Assembly: GCA_045644605.1 (NCBI GenBank)
Contig: JAZRHB010000011.1
Coordinates: 1 to 23,073 of the forward strand
Reading direction: 5' to 3'
Length of the DNA stretch: 23,073 nucleotides
From: RGIG4103 sp045644605
GTDB lineage: Bacteria; Bacillota; Clostridia; RUG12999
Below, piece after piece: positions 1 to 6,412 of this stretch (the stretch's first letter is position 1; every line of letters begins with the position of its first letter). The position numbers and the translations under genes are program-made. The notes beneath the pieces were generated by a model that was not told the origin of the DNA, ran no database searches, and saw only the letters and a program-made list of their open reading frames with translations.

Positions 1-1
1 T

Positions 2-1228
2 GCAAAATTCTGCGAAAGTTGCGGCAACCCAATGGCTGCGGAAAATGTAGCATCTCAAACAGAGCCGAAACAGGAATTTACTGCGCAGCCGTATACTGCA
101 GGGGAAACAGTATACACGCCGCAGCCTAAAGAAAAGAAACCGATGAGCCTTAAAAATAAGATTATTCTTATTGCAGTGGCAGCAGTTCTTGTTCTTTTTA
201 CGGCGTTTTATTTTGTGGGAAAATCAGCAAGCGACCCGAAAAAAATTGTTGAAAAGTTTGTAGACGGTCTTGCAAAAGGGAAGTATGAACAGATATATGA
301 CTGTCTGGAAATTCCGGAAGGACAGTTCACAACAAAAGAAATGTTTGTCCATGTAATAGAAAAAGAAATGGATGAAGAAGATTTTGAAATTGACGACTAC
401 AGTATCAGGGAAACAAAAGAGTCAAGCAAGCTTAGAAAAGTGTATGAAATTGAAATGAAGGAAAAAGGCTCTTCGTATATTGATACGGAGGAGATTGAGC
501 TTATAAAGCAAAAAGGAAAAAGCTGGCTGTTTTTTGATACATATAAAATGGAAAACGATGAGCTTGTTGAGGAAGATGTAGATATTTATGTTCCGGCAGC
601 GGCAACACTTAAAATCAATGGCGTGGCGGTTGATGACAGATATAAAGTGGATGAGGGCGTTGGCGAAAAACAGTACAGAATTGACTATATGTTCGGCGGA
701 AGCTACAACTATGTTGTGGAATCACCGTATACAGAAACCGTAGAAGGGGAATTTTCTCCCTCCGGCGGAGACTTCCATTGCAGATACCTTGAAATGAATG
801 ATGAAACAGTTGCAAATCTGAGCGGCTCGGCACAGAAGCTTCTGAATGATATTTGTGCGGCGGCAAAAGACGGTAAAACATGGGATGAGGTTAAAGGATA
901 TTTTGCCGAAGAGGCGGATGAAGCAAAATACGCTTATGAAGATTTGAGCAACAGATTCCATGGCGAGAACGGAACGGGCATTAAAACCTTTAACATTACA
1001 GGAATCAACAAAACATCTGATGATGAAGATTTTGAATATGGAGAATGTGAGCTTGAGTTCAGATTCAGCTACGACTACACATATTTATATCAGACCCACA
1101 CAGGCGGTCCGCTGGAAACAGGTGATACCGTAAGCAACACAAACGAATGGTTTGAAGTTGCGTTCGTGCTTGAAAACGGCGCGTGGGCAGTTAACAGATT
1201 TGATTTTGGAATAGGATTTGATTTTTAA
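2..1228 (+). CDS. Zinc-ribbon single-pass membrane protein, TcaA-like (5' end cut by window edge)
   Basis: The frame is open to the window edge. The first codons read AKFCESCGNPM, a CxxC zinc-ribbon knuckle like the start of the next gene, so the true start lies a codon or two outside and the internal ATG at 32 is not the start. Counting from the first visible codon, a Gln/Pro/Thr-rich linker is followed by a lysine-rich stretch, one membrane helix (about 53-73) and a large acidic extracytoplasmic region. The sequence just after the helix (DPKKIVEKFVDGL) and a later LKING segment resemble TcaA/YvbJ-type envelope proteins of Firmicutes. That family is linked to cell-wall stress, but a role here is inference. 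It is followed after 17 nt by a second zinc-ribbon membrane protein, probably in the same transcript. Confidence 0.75.
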   Translation, partial: AKFCESCGNPMAAENVASQTEPKQEFTAQPYTAGETVYTPQPKEKKPMSLKNKIILIAVAAVLVLFTAFYFVGKSASDPKKIVEKFVDGLAKGKYEQIYDCLEIPEGQFTTKEMFVHVIEKEMDEEDFEIDDYSIRETKESSKLRKVYEIEMKEKGSSYIDTEEIELIKQKGKSWLFFDTYKMENDELVEEDVDIYVPAAATLKINGVAVDDRYKVDEGVGEKQYRIDYMFGGSYNYVVESPYTETVEGEFSPSGGDFHCRYLEMNDETVANLSGSAQKLLNDICAAAKDGKTWDEVKGYFAEEADEAKYAYEDLSNRFHGENGTGIKTFNITGINKTSDDEDFEYGECELEFRFSYDYTYLYQTHTGGPLETGDTVSNTNEWFEVAFVLENGAWAVNRFDFGIGFDF

Positions 1229-1245
1229 TAAGGAGGAAATTATAA

Positions 1246-2145
1246 ATGGCGAAATTTTGTAAAAATTGTGGAAAAATGTTAGAAGATGGTGCAGTTTGTG
1301 ATTGCACACAGGCAGCAGCTCCCGTAGCTCCGGAAACACCTGTGGAACAGCCGGCGCCGGTGTATGTTGCACCTGAGGCACCCGCAGCACCTGCTGCTCC
1401 GAAAGAGGGGATAGGCACATTCTTCAAAAAAATATGGGCACTTTTTGTTGCGTTTATGAAAAAACCGATAGACACAGCATCTGCCTTTGTTAACAATTGC
1501 GATTATAAAACAGCACTTTCAATTATTGGAATTCACGCTGTAGCAGTAGCTCTTCTTCTTGTAACATACGCAGCAGAATATAACGGCATTATCATGGAAA
1601 GCTCCGGCGCGGTTTCTGGAATGTCAAGAGAAGCTGCAAGAATGATTGAAAGAGCGGCATTCCCGACATGGACAATTTTCTTTGTTAGTGCAATAGCTAC
1701 TTTTGGTGTTGGATGCTTACTTGCAGCAGTACTTATGCTTCTTGTAAAAATATTCAAAAAAGAAACAACTTATAAATATATGCTTTGTGCATCCGCTATG
1801 AACAGCCTTGCTATCACTCCGTTTGTTCTTGTTGCCGTTCTTTGCGGACTTTTGTTCAGCGTTAAAATGAGTGTTTCAAGCATAATATGGGCAATGGTTG
1901 TTCCGATGGTTGTTGGAAGTATTGGTGTAAACTTGGGAACATATGTAACACTTGGCATTGTTCCGGCAGGAAGCTCTGCAACAAAAGATAATATGCCGTA
2001 CATTATGTTTATTGCAGGAATAGTAATGGCAATTTTATTGTACATAGTTCTTACAATTTGTGTGCCGATGTGCTTGCCTGAAATCATGCAGGATGCAGAT
2101 TCATTAATGGAAGCTCTTGAAGGTATATTTGAAAGAATATTCTAA
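1246..2145 (+). CDS. Zinc-ribbon polytopic membrane protein, YIP1-like
   Basis: This 299-residue protein starts at an ATG 9 nt after AGGAGG. Residues 5, 8, 18 and 20 are cysteines (CxxC then CxC), which would form an N-terminal zinc ribbon. A Pro/Ala-rich linker (about 22-53) leads to five hydrophobic segments near 90-108, 141-169, 183-205, 212-238 and 250-275, and the C-terminal tail is short and acidic. The architecture of zinc ribbon, linker and YIP1-like membrane domain is common in Firmicutes but has no settled biochemical role. It lies 17 nt after the TcaA-like gene and ends just before a terminator, so the two probably form a bicistronic unit that may act together at the membrane. Confidence 0.7.
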   Translation: MAKFCKNCGKMLEDGAVCDCTQAAAPVAPETPVEQPAPVYVAPEAPAAPAAPKEGIGTFFKKIWALFVAFMKKPIDTASAFVNNCDYKTALSIIGIHAVAVALLLVTYAAEYNGIIMESSGAVSGMSREAARMIERAAFPTWTIFFVSAIATFGVGCLLAAVLMLLVKIFKKETTYKYMLCASAMNSLAITPFVLVAVLCGLLFSVKMSVSSIIWAMVVPMVVGSIGVNLGTYVTLGIVPAGSSATKDNMPYIMFIAGIVMAILLYIVLTICVPMCLPEIMQDADSLMEALEGIFERIF

Positions 2146-2157
2146 ATAAAACAAATT

Positions 2158-2184
2158 AAAAGCGGTGCACAGCACCGCTTTTTT
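2158..2184 (+). terminator. Rho-independent terminator of the zinc-ribbon gene pair
   Basis: AAAAGCGGTGC at 2158-2168 pairs perfectly with GCACCGCTTTT at 2172-2182 around a 3-nt ACA loop, and T residues run to 2184. It lies 12 nt after the stop of the YIP1-like gene. Confidence 0.9.
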
Positions 2185-2192
2185 GTATCATT

Positions 2193-2226
2193 AAAAAAGA
2201 AAGCGGATGGTTTTGCCATCCGCTTT
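2193..2226 (-). terminator. Rho-independent terminator of the minus-strand sugar operon
   Basis: AAAGCGGATGG (2200-2210) pairs with CCATCCGCTTT (2216-2226) around a 5-nt loop. Read on the minus strand, the stem is followed by C and six T (2199-2193). It sits 5 nt beyond the stop of the NagB-like gene, so the two convergent units each have their own terminator. Confidence 0.88.
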
Positions 2227-2231
2227 TAATA

Positions 2232-3170
2232 TTAGTTACATTCAGCTGTAAGAGGAGCTGCAAGTTCTTTCAGGTAGAAGAGTCTGCCCGGAAGAGTAGG
2301 GATGAATGTTGATGTAATGCTCTTATCAGGACCGTAGTGAAGAGTTGTACGGAAGCTCATTCCCTGCCATCCCATTCCACGTCCGAGAGCACCGTCACAT
2401 CCGCCGATTGCGTAATCAGCCTGAAGGAATAATCCCGGTCCTACTGTGTTGGCTCTGCACGGAACAAGTGTTGTTCTGCTCTTGAAGCTTGTGATAGCAT
2501 TCTGTTCAATTGTAAGCGGGTGAAGCTTTGCGCCAATGCGGAAGCACTGCTGTTTCCATTCTTCAACTGTTGCAAATTCATCTGCAAAATGCGGTTCCCA
2601 GAAAGCAATGTGGCAAGCACGACCGATACCGTATACAAGTACGAGTTTAGCGCCTTCAGCTTTGAGAGCGGCAATTTTTTCAGGATATGTAGGAAGATTC
2701 GTTTTTGTAGCAAAGTTTCTCTGGCTTTCAGGAATTGTAAGATCGCCGAGTCTGTTGAAGAAAGCTTCTTTCATGCTATATTCGAAAGATGCCGGGTCAG
2801 AGTTCGGAAGTGTGTTGCCTTCGCCATCAGACCATTCGTCCATATTGAATGTGTAAACGTGGTCGCATTTTACGTTCCATTCTTTAATGAAGTAAACGGC
2901 CCATTTGTACATTCCCATCGGACCAACCGGAAGAATCATGGCAAGTTTTTCGCCTCTGTCGCGTGCAGCTTTAATCTGCATTGCGATTTCGTGACCCATA
3001 AGTGTGTCAAAATCACCTAAGTTTTCACATTCTACAGGATTAAAGTCCTTGTGCCAGAAATCCTCTCTTTCAACACCCTTTTCACAGCAAGCGTCGATTT
3101 TTGCAAGGTCCCATCCCTTCGGGAAGAAATCTTCACAAAGAGAACCTTTAACTGTGCTTAAAAAATCCAT
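2232..3170 (-). CDS. Glucosamine-6-phosphate deaminase/isomerase-like protein (NagB family, divergent)
   Basis: The fold assignment rests on NagB-type motifs. Counting from the GTG at 3179, these are a phosphate-loop segment near 83-90 (LPVGPMGM), NMDEW at 112-116 matching NagB NMDEY with the catalytic Asp, and GIGRACHIAFWEP at 184-196 matching GxGxDGHIAFNEP. The ring-opening His (190) and Glu (195) are kept, but the Asp two residues before the His is Ala188. It is longer than NagB (about 312 versus about 266 residues). I choose ATG 3170 because AAGGTG lies 6 nt upstream; the GTG at 3179 is the alternative. It is the last gene of the operon, 47 nt after the dehydrogenase. It could be a deaminase, another sugar-phosphate isomerase, or a lactonase-like relative. 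Confidence 0.75.
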   Translation of the reverse strand: MDFLSTVKGSLCEDFFPKGWDLAKIDACCEKGVEREDFWHKDFNPVECENLGDFDTLMGHEIAMQIKAARDRGEKLAMILPVGPMGMYKWAVYFIKEWNVKCDHVYTFNMDEWSDGEGNTLPNSDPASFEYSMKEAFFNRLGDLTIPESQRNFATKTNLPTYPEKIAALKAEGAKLVLVYGIGRACHIAFWEPHFADEFATVEEWKQQCFRIGAKLHPLTIEQNAITSFKSRTTLVPCRANTVGPGLFLQADYAIGGCDGALGRGMGWQGMSFRTTLHYGPDKSITSTFIPTLPGRLFYLKELAAPLTAECN

Positions 3171-3217
3171 AATTTTCACCTTTTCCTTTCAAGTTATATA
3201 TAATTTTATTATAAACC

Positions 3218-4198
3218 TTATTCTTCGTATAAGAAGTCAAGTGCGGCAACAATGCCTTCCTTGATTGCGTCGGCTTTTATACCATGTTTCTGACAAAGTG
3301 TAAGTGCGCCAAGAAGTCTGTCGTTTGGCATAAGCTTTCGTGATGTTTCTCTGCCTACGCGTTTTGTTGTATCGCCGAGGAACTTATTTTTAAATCTGAA
3401 CATAAGGTCGTCGGCGTATGCAATAACTTCTTTCTTGTCTTTGCCGTGTTCAAGCGCAAGAGCTTCGGATGAAGCATACATTGCTCTTTTAACAAGGTCA
3501 AATATTTCGGCATCTTCCATTGACTGCCAGATATATTCATAACCTTTTTTCATTCCTGTATAAGCCGCAATTGCGTGGCCCATATTGTGAAGGTAAAGCT
3601 TGCTCTGGATATAATATTCAAACGGAGCACTCGGTACCATACCTTTAATTTCGGGAATTGGGTTTTTGAACGCTTCTTTATCAACAGGAAGTGTGCAGAA
3701 TGGTTCAACCCATACCTTGCACATATTTCCTTCGCGCATTTCGTCTGTCATAACAGGTACCATACGTCCTACGCTTGCTTCAACAAAACCGATGTTGTCG
3801 GTTGCGGGCTGAATAAGCTCTTTAAGATATTTATCCGCTGCGATAAGGTTTTCGCAGATGATAATATCAATACCCTTGCCGCCGCGCATTTCAAGACCTT
3901 TTTTGATAACGGGAGCAATGTAGGGGAGTACTTTTACACCTGCCGATGTGAACATAATATCTGCAGTTGCAATTTCCTGCGGAGCATCGTCTGCATGAAC
4001 AGCGCGTGCGTTTGTTATTTCAATTTCTTTCTGATATTCGTTACATACTATTTTAACGGGGTATTTGCCTTCTTTGTTAATATGGTCAATCATAGCCTGA
4101 TTGATGTCAATAAACACGGTTTCGTATCCGCTTTCGCAAAGAAGCTGACCAAGGAAACCTCTTCCTATGTTACCGCCGCCGTAAACTACTGCTTTCAT
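3218..4198 (-). CDS. Mannitol-1-phosphate 5-dehydrogenase-like protein (MtlD family)
   Basis: MtlD enzymes interconvert mannitol 1-phosphate and fructose 6-phosphate with NAD(H). The N-terminus (MKAVVYGGGNIGRGFLGQLL) carries the GxGNxGRGF dinucleotide-binding turn at 7-15 and closely resembles MtlD. Lys200, Asn205 and His208 in KLYLHNMGH match the active-site signature of long-chain polyol dehydrogenases. At 326 residues it is about 50 shorter than typical MtlD, without an obvious frameshift. Its ATG overlaps the TGA of the upstream kinase (ATGA), and the kinase 3' end supplies GGAGG, so translation is probably coupled. No mannitol PTS gene is visible, so the substrate may be another hexitol phosphate. 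Confidence 0.8.
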   Translation of the reverse strand: MKAVVYGGGNIGRGFLGQLLCESGYETVFIDINQAMIDHINKEGKYPVKIVCNEYQKEIEITNARAVHADDAPQEIATADIMFTSAGVKVLPYIAPVIKKGLEMRGGKGIDIIICENLIAADKYLKELIQPATDNIGFVEASVGRMVPVMTDEMREGNMCKVWVEPFCTLPVDKEAFKNPIPEIKGMVPSAPFEYYIQSKLYLHNMGHAIAAYTGMKKGYEYIWQSMEDAEIFDLVKRAMYASSEALALEHGKDKKEVIAYADDLMFRFKNKFLGDTTKRVGRETSRKLMPNDRLLGALTLCQKHGIKADAIKEGIVAALDFLYEE

Positions 4199-5136
4199 TT
4201 GTTTTCCTCCATAAATTTAAGAATATCTGCCATAGGTTTGATACCTGTAGACGCACCCATTGCAGATACACAGTGTGCGCCAACCGCATTTGCAAATCTT
4301 CCGCATTCGGTAAAGCTGAAACCTTTGGAAAGACCTGTAATAAAGCCTGCACAGAAGCTGTCTCCGGCACCTGTTGTATCAACGGCTTTTACTGTGTATG
4401 ACGGAATGGTTATACCTTCGGCATCTGCAGATTCGCGCAGATAACATCCGTGCTTGCCGTTTTTGATTGCAACCTGTTTTACGCCGCAATCAAAGAAATA
4501 ATCGGCAATTTCTTTAAGGTCGGTTTTGCCACCTGCAAGCTGGATAGCTTCGTCAATACTCGGCAAAAATACGTCAATATACGGCATACACGGACGGAGC
4601 ACATCCATCCATCTGCCTTTTGCGTCCCACGCGGTGTCAAGAACTGTAAGCTTGCCCATTTCCTTTGATTTTTTGAGTACCTTTGCGGCAACCTCGCCGT
4701 CAAAGGCATCCATAAGCATTGTTCCTGCAATGAAAACAATATTTGATTTTTCAACTACGTCAAAATTAACGTCATCATAATCATATGTAGCATTTGCGCC
4801 TACGCAGTGGAGGAAAGACCTTTCCCCCGAGCTTGAGGACAAAACAACGGAAGCAGAGGTCTGTTCGTTCATATCAACTGAAAGACCTTCAACATTAACA
4901 TTGTTTTTTATAAGCTCTTCTTTTAAGAATGCGCCAAAACTGTCGTTACCGATTTTGCCGAGAACGGCGGTTTTAAGACCAATTTTACTCATATCAATAC
5001 CGGCATTCATAGCACATCCGCCGCTATATGTTTCGATACAACCTATTCTTTCGAGCATTCCCGGAGCGGGAAGAGCATCAACGGGTTTTGCAATAACGTC
5101 GGCAACAAGAATACCTATACAAGAAACATCTATCAT
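4195..5136 (-). CDS. PfkB-family carbohydrate kinase
   Basis: PfkB (ribokinase-like) enzymes phosphorylate sugars, sugar phosphates or nucleosides with ATP. The 313-residue protein has the first family signature at 39-46 (GGCAMNAG) and the second at 253-260 (DTTGAGDS) with the catalytic base Asp259 and the anion-hole glycines. Length is normal for the family. I start it at ATG 5136, with AAGGTG 6-7 nt upstream and the family-typical opening IDVSCIGILVADV. The frame stays open further upstream, but that part overlaps the deacetylase gene. It begins 14 nt after the deacetylase stop and overlaps the MtlD-like gene by 4 nt. The substrate cannot be read from sequence; a sugar released by the neighbouring deacetylase is a guess. 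Confidence 0.88.
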   Translation of the reverse strand: MIDVSCIGILVADVIAKPVDALPAPGMLERIGCIETYSGGCAMNAGIDMSKIGLKTAVLGKIGNDSFGAFLKEELIKNNVNVEGLSVDMNEQTSASVVLSSSSGERSFLHCVGANATYDYDDVNFDVVEKSNIVFIAGTMLMDAFDGEVAAKVLKKSKEMGKLTVLDTAWDAKGRWMDVLRPCMPYIDVFLPSIDEAIQLAGGKTDLKEIADYFFDCGVKQVAIKNGKHGCYLRESADAEGITIPSYTVKAVDTTGAGDSFCAGFITGLSKGFSFTECGRFANAVGAHCVSAMGASTGIKPMADILKFMEENK

Positions 5137-5150
5137 TGTCTGCACCTTCC

Positions 5151-5849
5151 TTATGGGAGCATACGCTCGGTTACAATTTTCGGCCATGCAAGACACTGTG
5201 TGAATGCTTCGGCAAATGGAACTCCGCACTGAAGACCACGGAATTTTGCACATGTTTTAACAAAATCAGCAAAATCAATATGGTCGTGGTCGCGCATCCA
5301 TTTCATCTGACTTACGTGACATTCAAGCATTTCAAGCTTAAGGTCAATTGTATCGGAAATATCAACATATTCTGTAGGCTGGAAGTTAACGCCTGCAAGA
5401 GTATCCATATAATAAATAGGTGTAACCTTTGTTGCTTCGCCTTTTCCGTAATGTGGTACGCTTGCGCAGAAAGCCGCATCAAAAACGAGTTTTGAAACCC
5501 CTGTGTGGTCAGGCATATAGTCGTTAGGACTGTGTGTTATGATAACATCAGGTTTTGCATATCTGATAACATCAACAATTTTTTCGCGTTGTTTCGGGTC
5601 TGCAGCTTCGGGAGTCAAATCGTCGATGTCGGCGGTAATAACTTCAATTCCTGCAAGAGCACCTGCGTTTCTTGCTTCTTCTCTTCTCATTAAACGGAGT
5701 TCGTCGGGCTCGATAATAGCGTGACCGAGATTTCCGTTAGCGGCGTGACAAACAATAACTTTGTCGCCTCTTTTTGCGTATTTTGCCATTGTTCCGGCAC
5801 AGGCAACTTCAATGTCGTCCGGATGACAGCCTATAGCAAGTACATTCAT
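5151..5849 (-). CDS. PIG-L/LmbE-family deacetylase
   Basis: PIG-L enzymes are zinc-dependent hydrolases that remove acetyl groups, usually from N-acetylglucosaminyl compounds. The 232-residue protein shows HPDDIE at 9-14 (zinc ligands His9 and Asp12, catalytic Asp11) and a second zinc motif, HSPNDYMPDH at 106-115, supplying His115. It has no signal peptide, so it should be cytoplasmic. ATG 5849 follows AGGAGG at a good distance. It is the first gene of the minus-strand operon, about 50 nt from a strong promoter. Substrates in this family also include diacetylchitobiose and thiol-cofactor precursors, so N-acetyl amino sugar is the likely class but not proven. Confidence 0.88.
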   Translation of the reverse strand: MNVLAIGCHPDDIEVACAGTMAKYAKRGDKVIVCHAANGNLGHAIIEPDELRLMRREEARNAGALAGIEVITADIDDLTPEAADPKQREKIVDVIRYAKPDVIITHSPNDYMPDHTGVSKLVFDAAFCASVPHYGKGEATKVTPIYYMDTLAGVNFQPTEYVDISDTIDLKLEMLECHVSQMKWMRDHDHIDFADFVKTCAKFRGLQCGVPFAEAFTQCLAWPKIVTERMLP

Positions 5850-5902
5850 ATCTATTTCCTCCTTGAATTGGGCATTTCCGCAGAAATTACCATTATAAAC
5901 AT

Positions 5903-5931
5903 ATTATACACCAAAAATTACTATAAATCAA
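5903..5931 (-). promoter_or_regulatory. Sigma-A-type promoter of the deacetylase-kinase-dehydrogenase-NagB operon
   Basis: On the minus strand TTGATT (5931-5926) is followed by exactly 17 nt and a consensus TATAAT (5908-5903). Transcription would start near 5896, giving a leader of about 47 nt to the deacetylase ATG. Confidence 0.7.
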
Positions 5932-6070
5932 TAATTATTTTACATATTTTAATAATATATTTATATAAAAAACGGGACTAATACGGAGAAGAAAAATCCA
6001 AAAAAACGCCAAAAAACATTATACAAATTTAACAAAATTATTTTTCGAAAATATGTAAATTTTCTACGTT
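5932..6070. other. AT-rich intergenic region with phased A-tracts between divergent promoters
   Basis: No gene is supported here. A-tracts at 5992-5996, 6000-6006 and 6011-6016 have centres 9-10 nt apart, about one helical turn, which is the arrangement of intrinsically bent DNA. They lie about 100-120 nt upstream of the predicted start of the ribosomal operon. Confidence 0.5.
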
Positions 6071-6106
6071 TTGCACATTGTATTTTGCTCTTATATATTA
6101 TATAAT
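6071..6106 (+). promoter_or_regulatory. Promoter of the S10-spc-alpha ribosomal operon
   Basis: Two overlapping readings each have a 17-nt spacer. One is TTGCAC (6071-6076) with TATATT (6094-6099). The other is TTGTAT (6078-6083) with a perfect TATAAT (6101-6106). Transcription would start near 6106-6114, just before the structured leader. This is the only clear promoter in front of rpsJ. Confidence 0.7.
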
Positions 6107-6288
6107 AATAAGGCTGTGACTTACGGCAGTCGATGATGCGGGAGGTTGCACTTCACGAAAGTGGGGAATTTCCGCGGAGATTTGTCCGATTTTAAACCGG
6201 GCGGCAGAGTCACTGTACACAAATGAGAGCGAATATAACTTTTATATTACGGCGGGCGTAATGCGCCTTGGCCTATTACGCTTGTGTG

Positions 6289-6321
6289 CCCGGAATGTAT
6301 GTAAATACGTTGCCGGGTTTT
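6289..6321 (+). terminator. Candidate attenuator terminator inside the rpsJ leader
   Basis: CCCGG (6289-6293) plus AATGTAT (6294-6300) pair with ATACGTT (6305-6311) and CCGGG (6313-6317). The loop is GTAA, there is one G-U pair and one bulged G, and TTTT follows at 6318-6321. The U-tract is short, so termination would be partial. CCGGG can instead pair with a second CCCGG at 6343-6347. Confidence 0.5.
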
Positions 6322-6361
6322 AAAAAGGGTGAACATGACACACCCGGATTAGTGTGCAGAA

Positions 6362-6410
6362 TTTTGTTGTCGCAAAACTCTAACAGCGAAAAATAATTTA
6401 GGAGGCGACA
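6362..6410 (+). promoter_or_regulatory. Possible pseudoknot over the rpsJ ribosome binding site
   Basis: TTTTG (6362-6366) pairs with CAAAA (6373-6377). The loop residues TGTCG (6368-6372) are complementary to CGACA (6406-6410), which directly follows the AGGAGG Shine-Dalgarno at 6400-6405. Connecting lengths of 1, 0 and 28 nt are sterically reasonable for an H-type pseudoknot. Confidence 0.4.
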
Positions 6411-6412
6411 TT

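Larger units (their letters stand above)
6112..6410 (+). promoter_or_regulatory. Structured 5' leader of the rpsJ operon
   Basis: About 300 nt separate the promoter from rpsJ with no open reading frame of note. GTGACT (6116-6121) can close on AGTCAC (6208-6213), enclosing CUUCAC-GAAA-GUGGGG (6151-6166, GNRA loop, two G-U pairs) and GUCCG/CGGGC (6184-6188 with 6198-6202). GCGTAAT (6256-6262) pairs with ATTACGC (6275-6281). A terminator-like hairpin and a possible pseudoknot follow. S10 leaders regulated by L4 are known in gamma-proteobacteria; whether L4 or another protein binds here is unknown. All pairings were drawn by eye. Confidence 0.6.

Noticed and set aside
32..34. ATG at 32 as start of the first gene
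   Set aside because: The frame upstream already encodes the CxxC zinc-ribbon knuckle, so the gene begins outside the window.
2520..3020. Plus-strand open frame opposite the NagB-like gene
   Set aside because: It is antisense to a gene with clear family motifs and has no supporting start signal.
3575..4444. Open frame of 289 codons on the plus strand
   Set aside because: It lies antisense across the MtlD-like and kinase genes, has a composition rich in Phe, Tyr, Cys and Asn typical of a shadow frame, and has no ribosome binding site or family motif.
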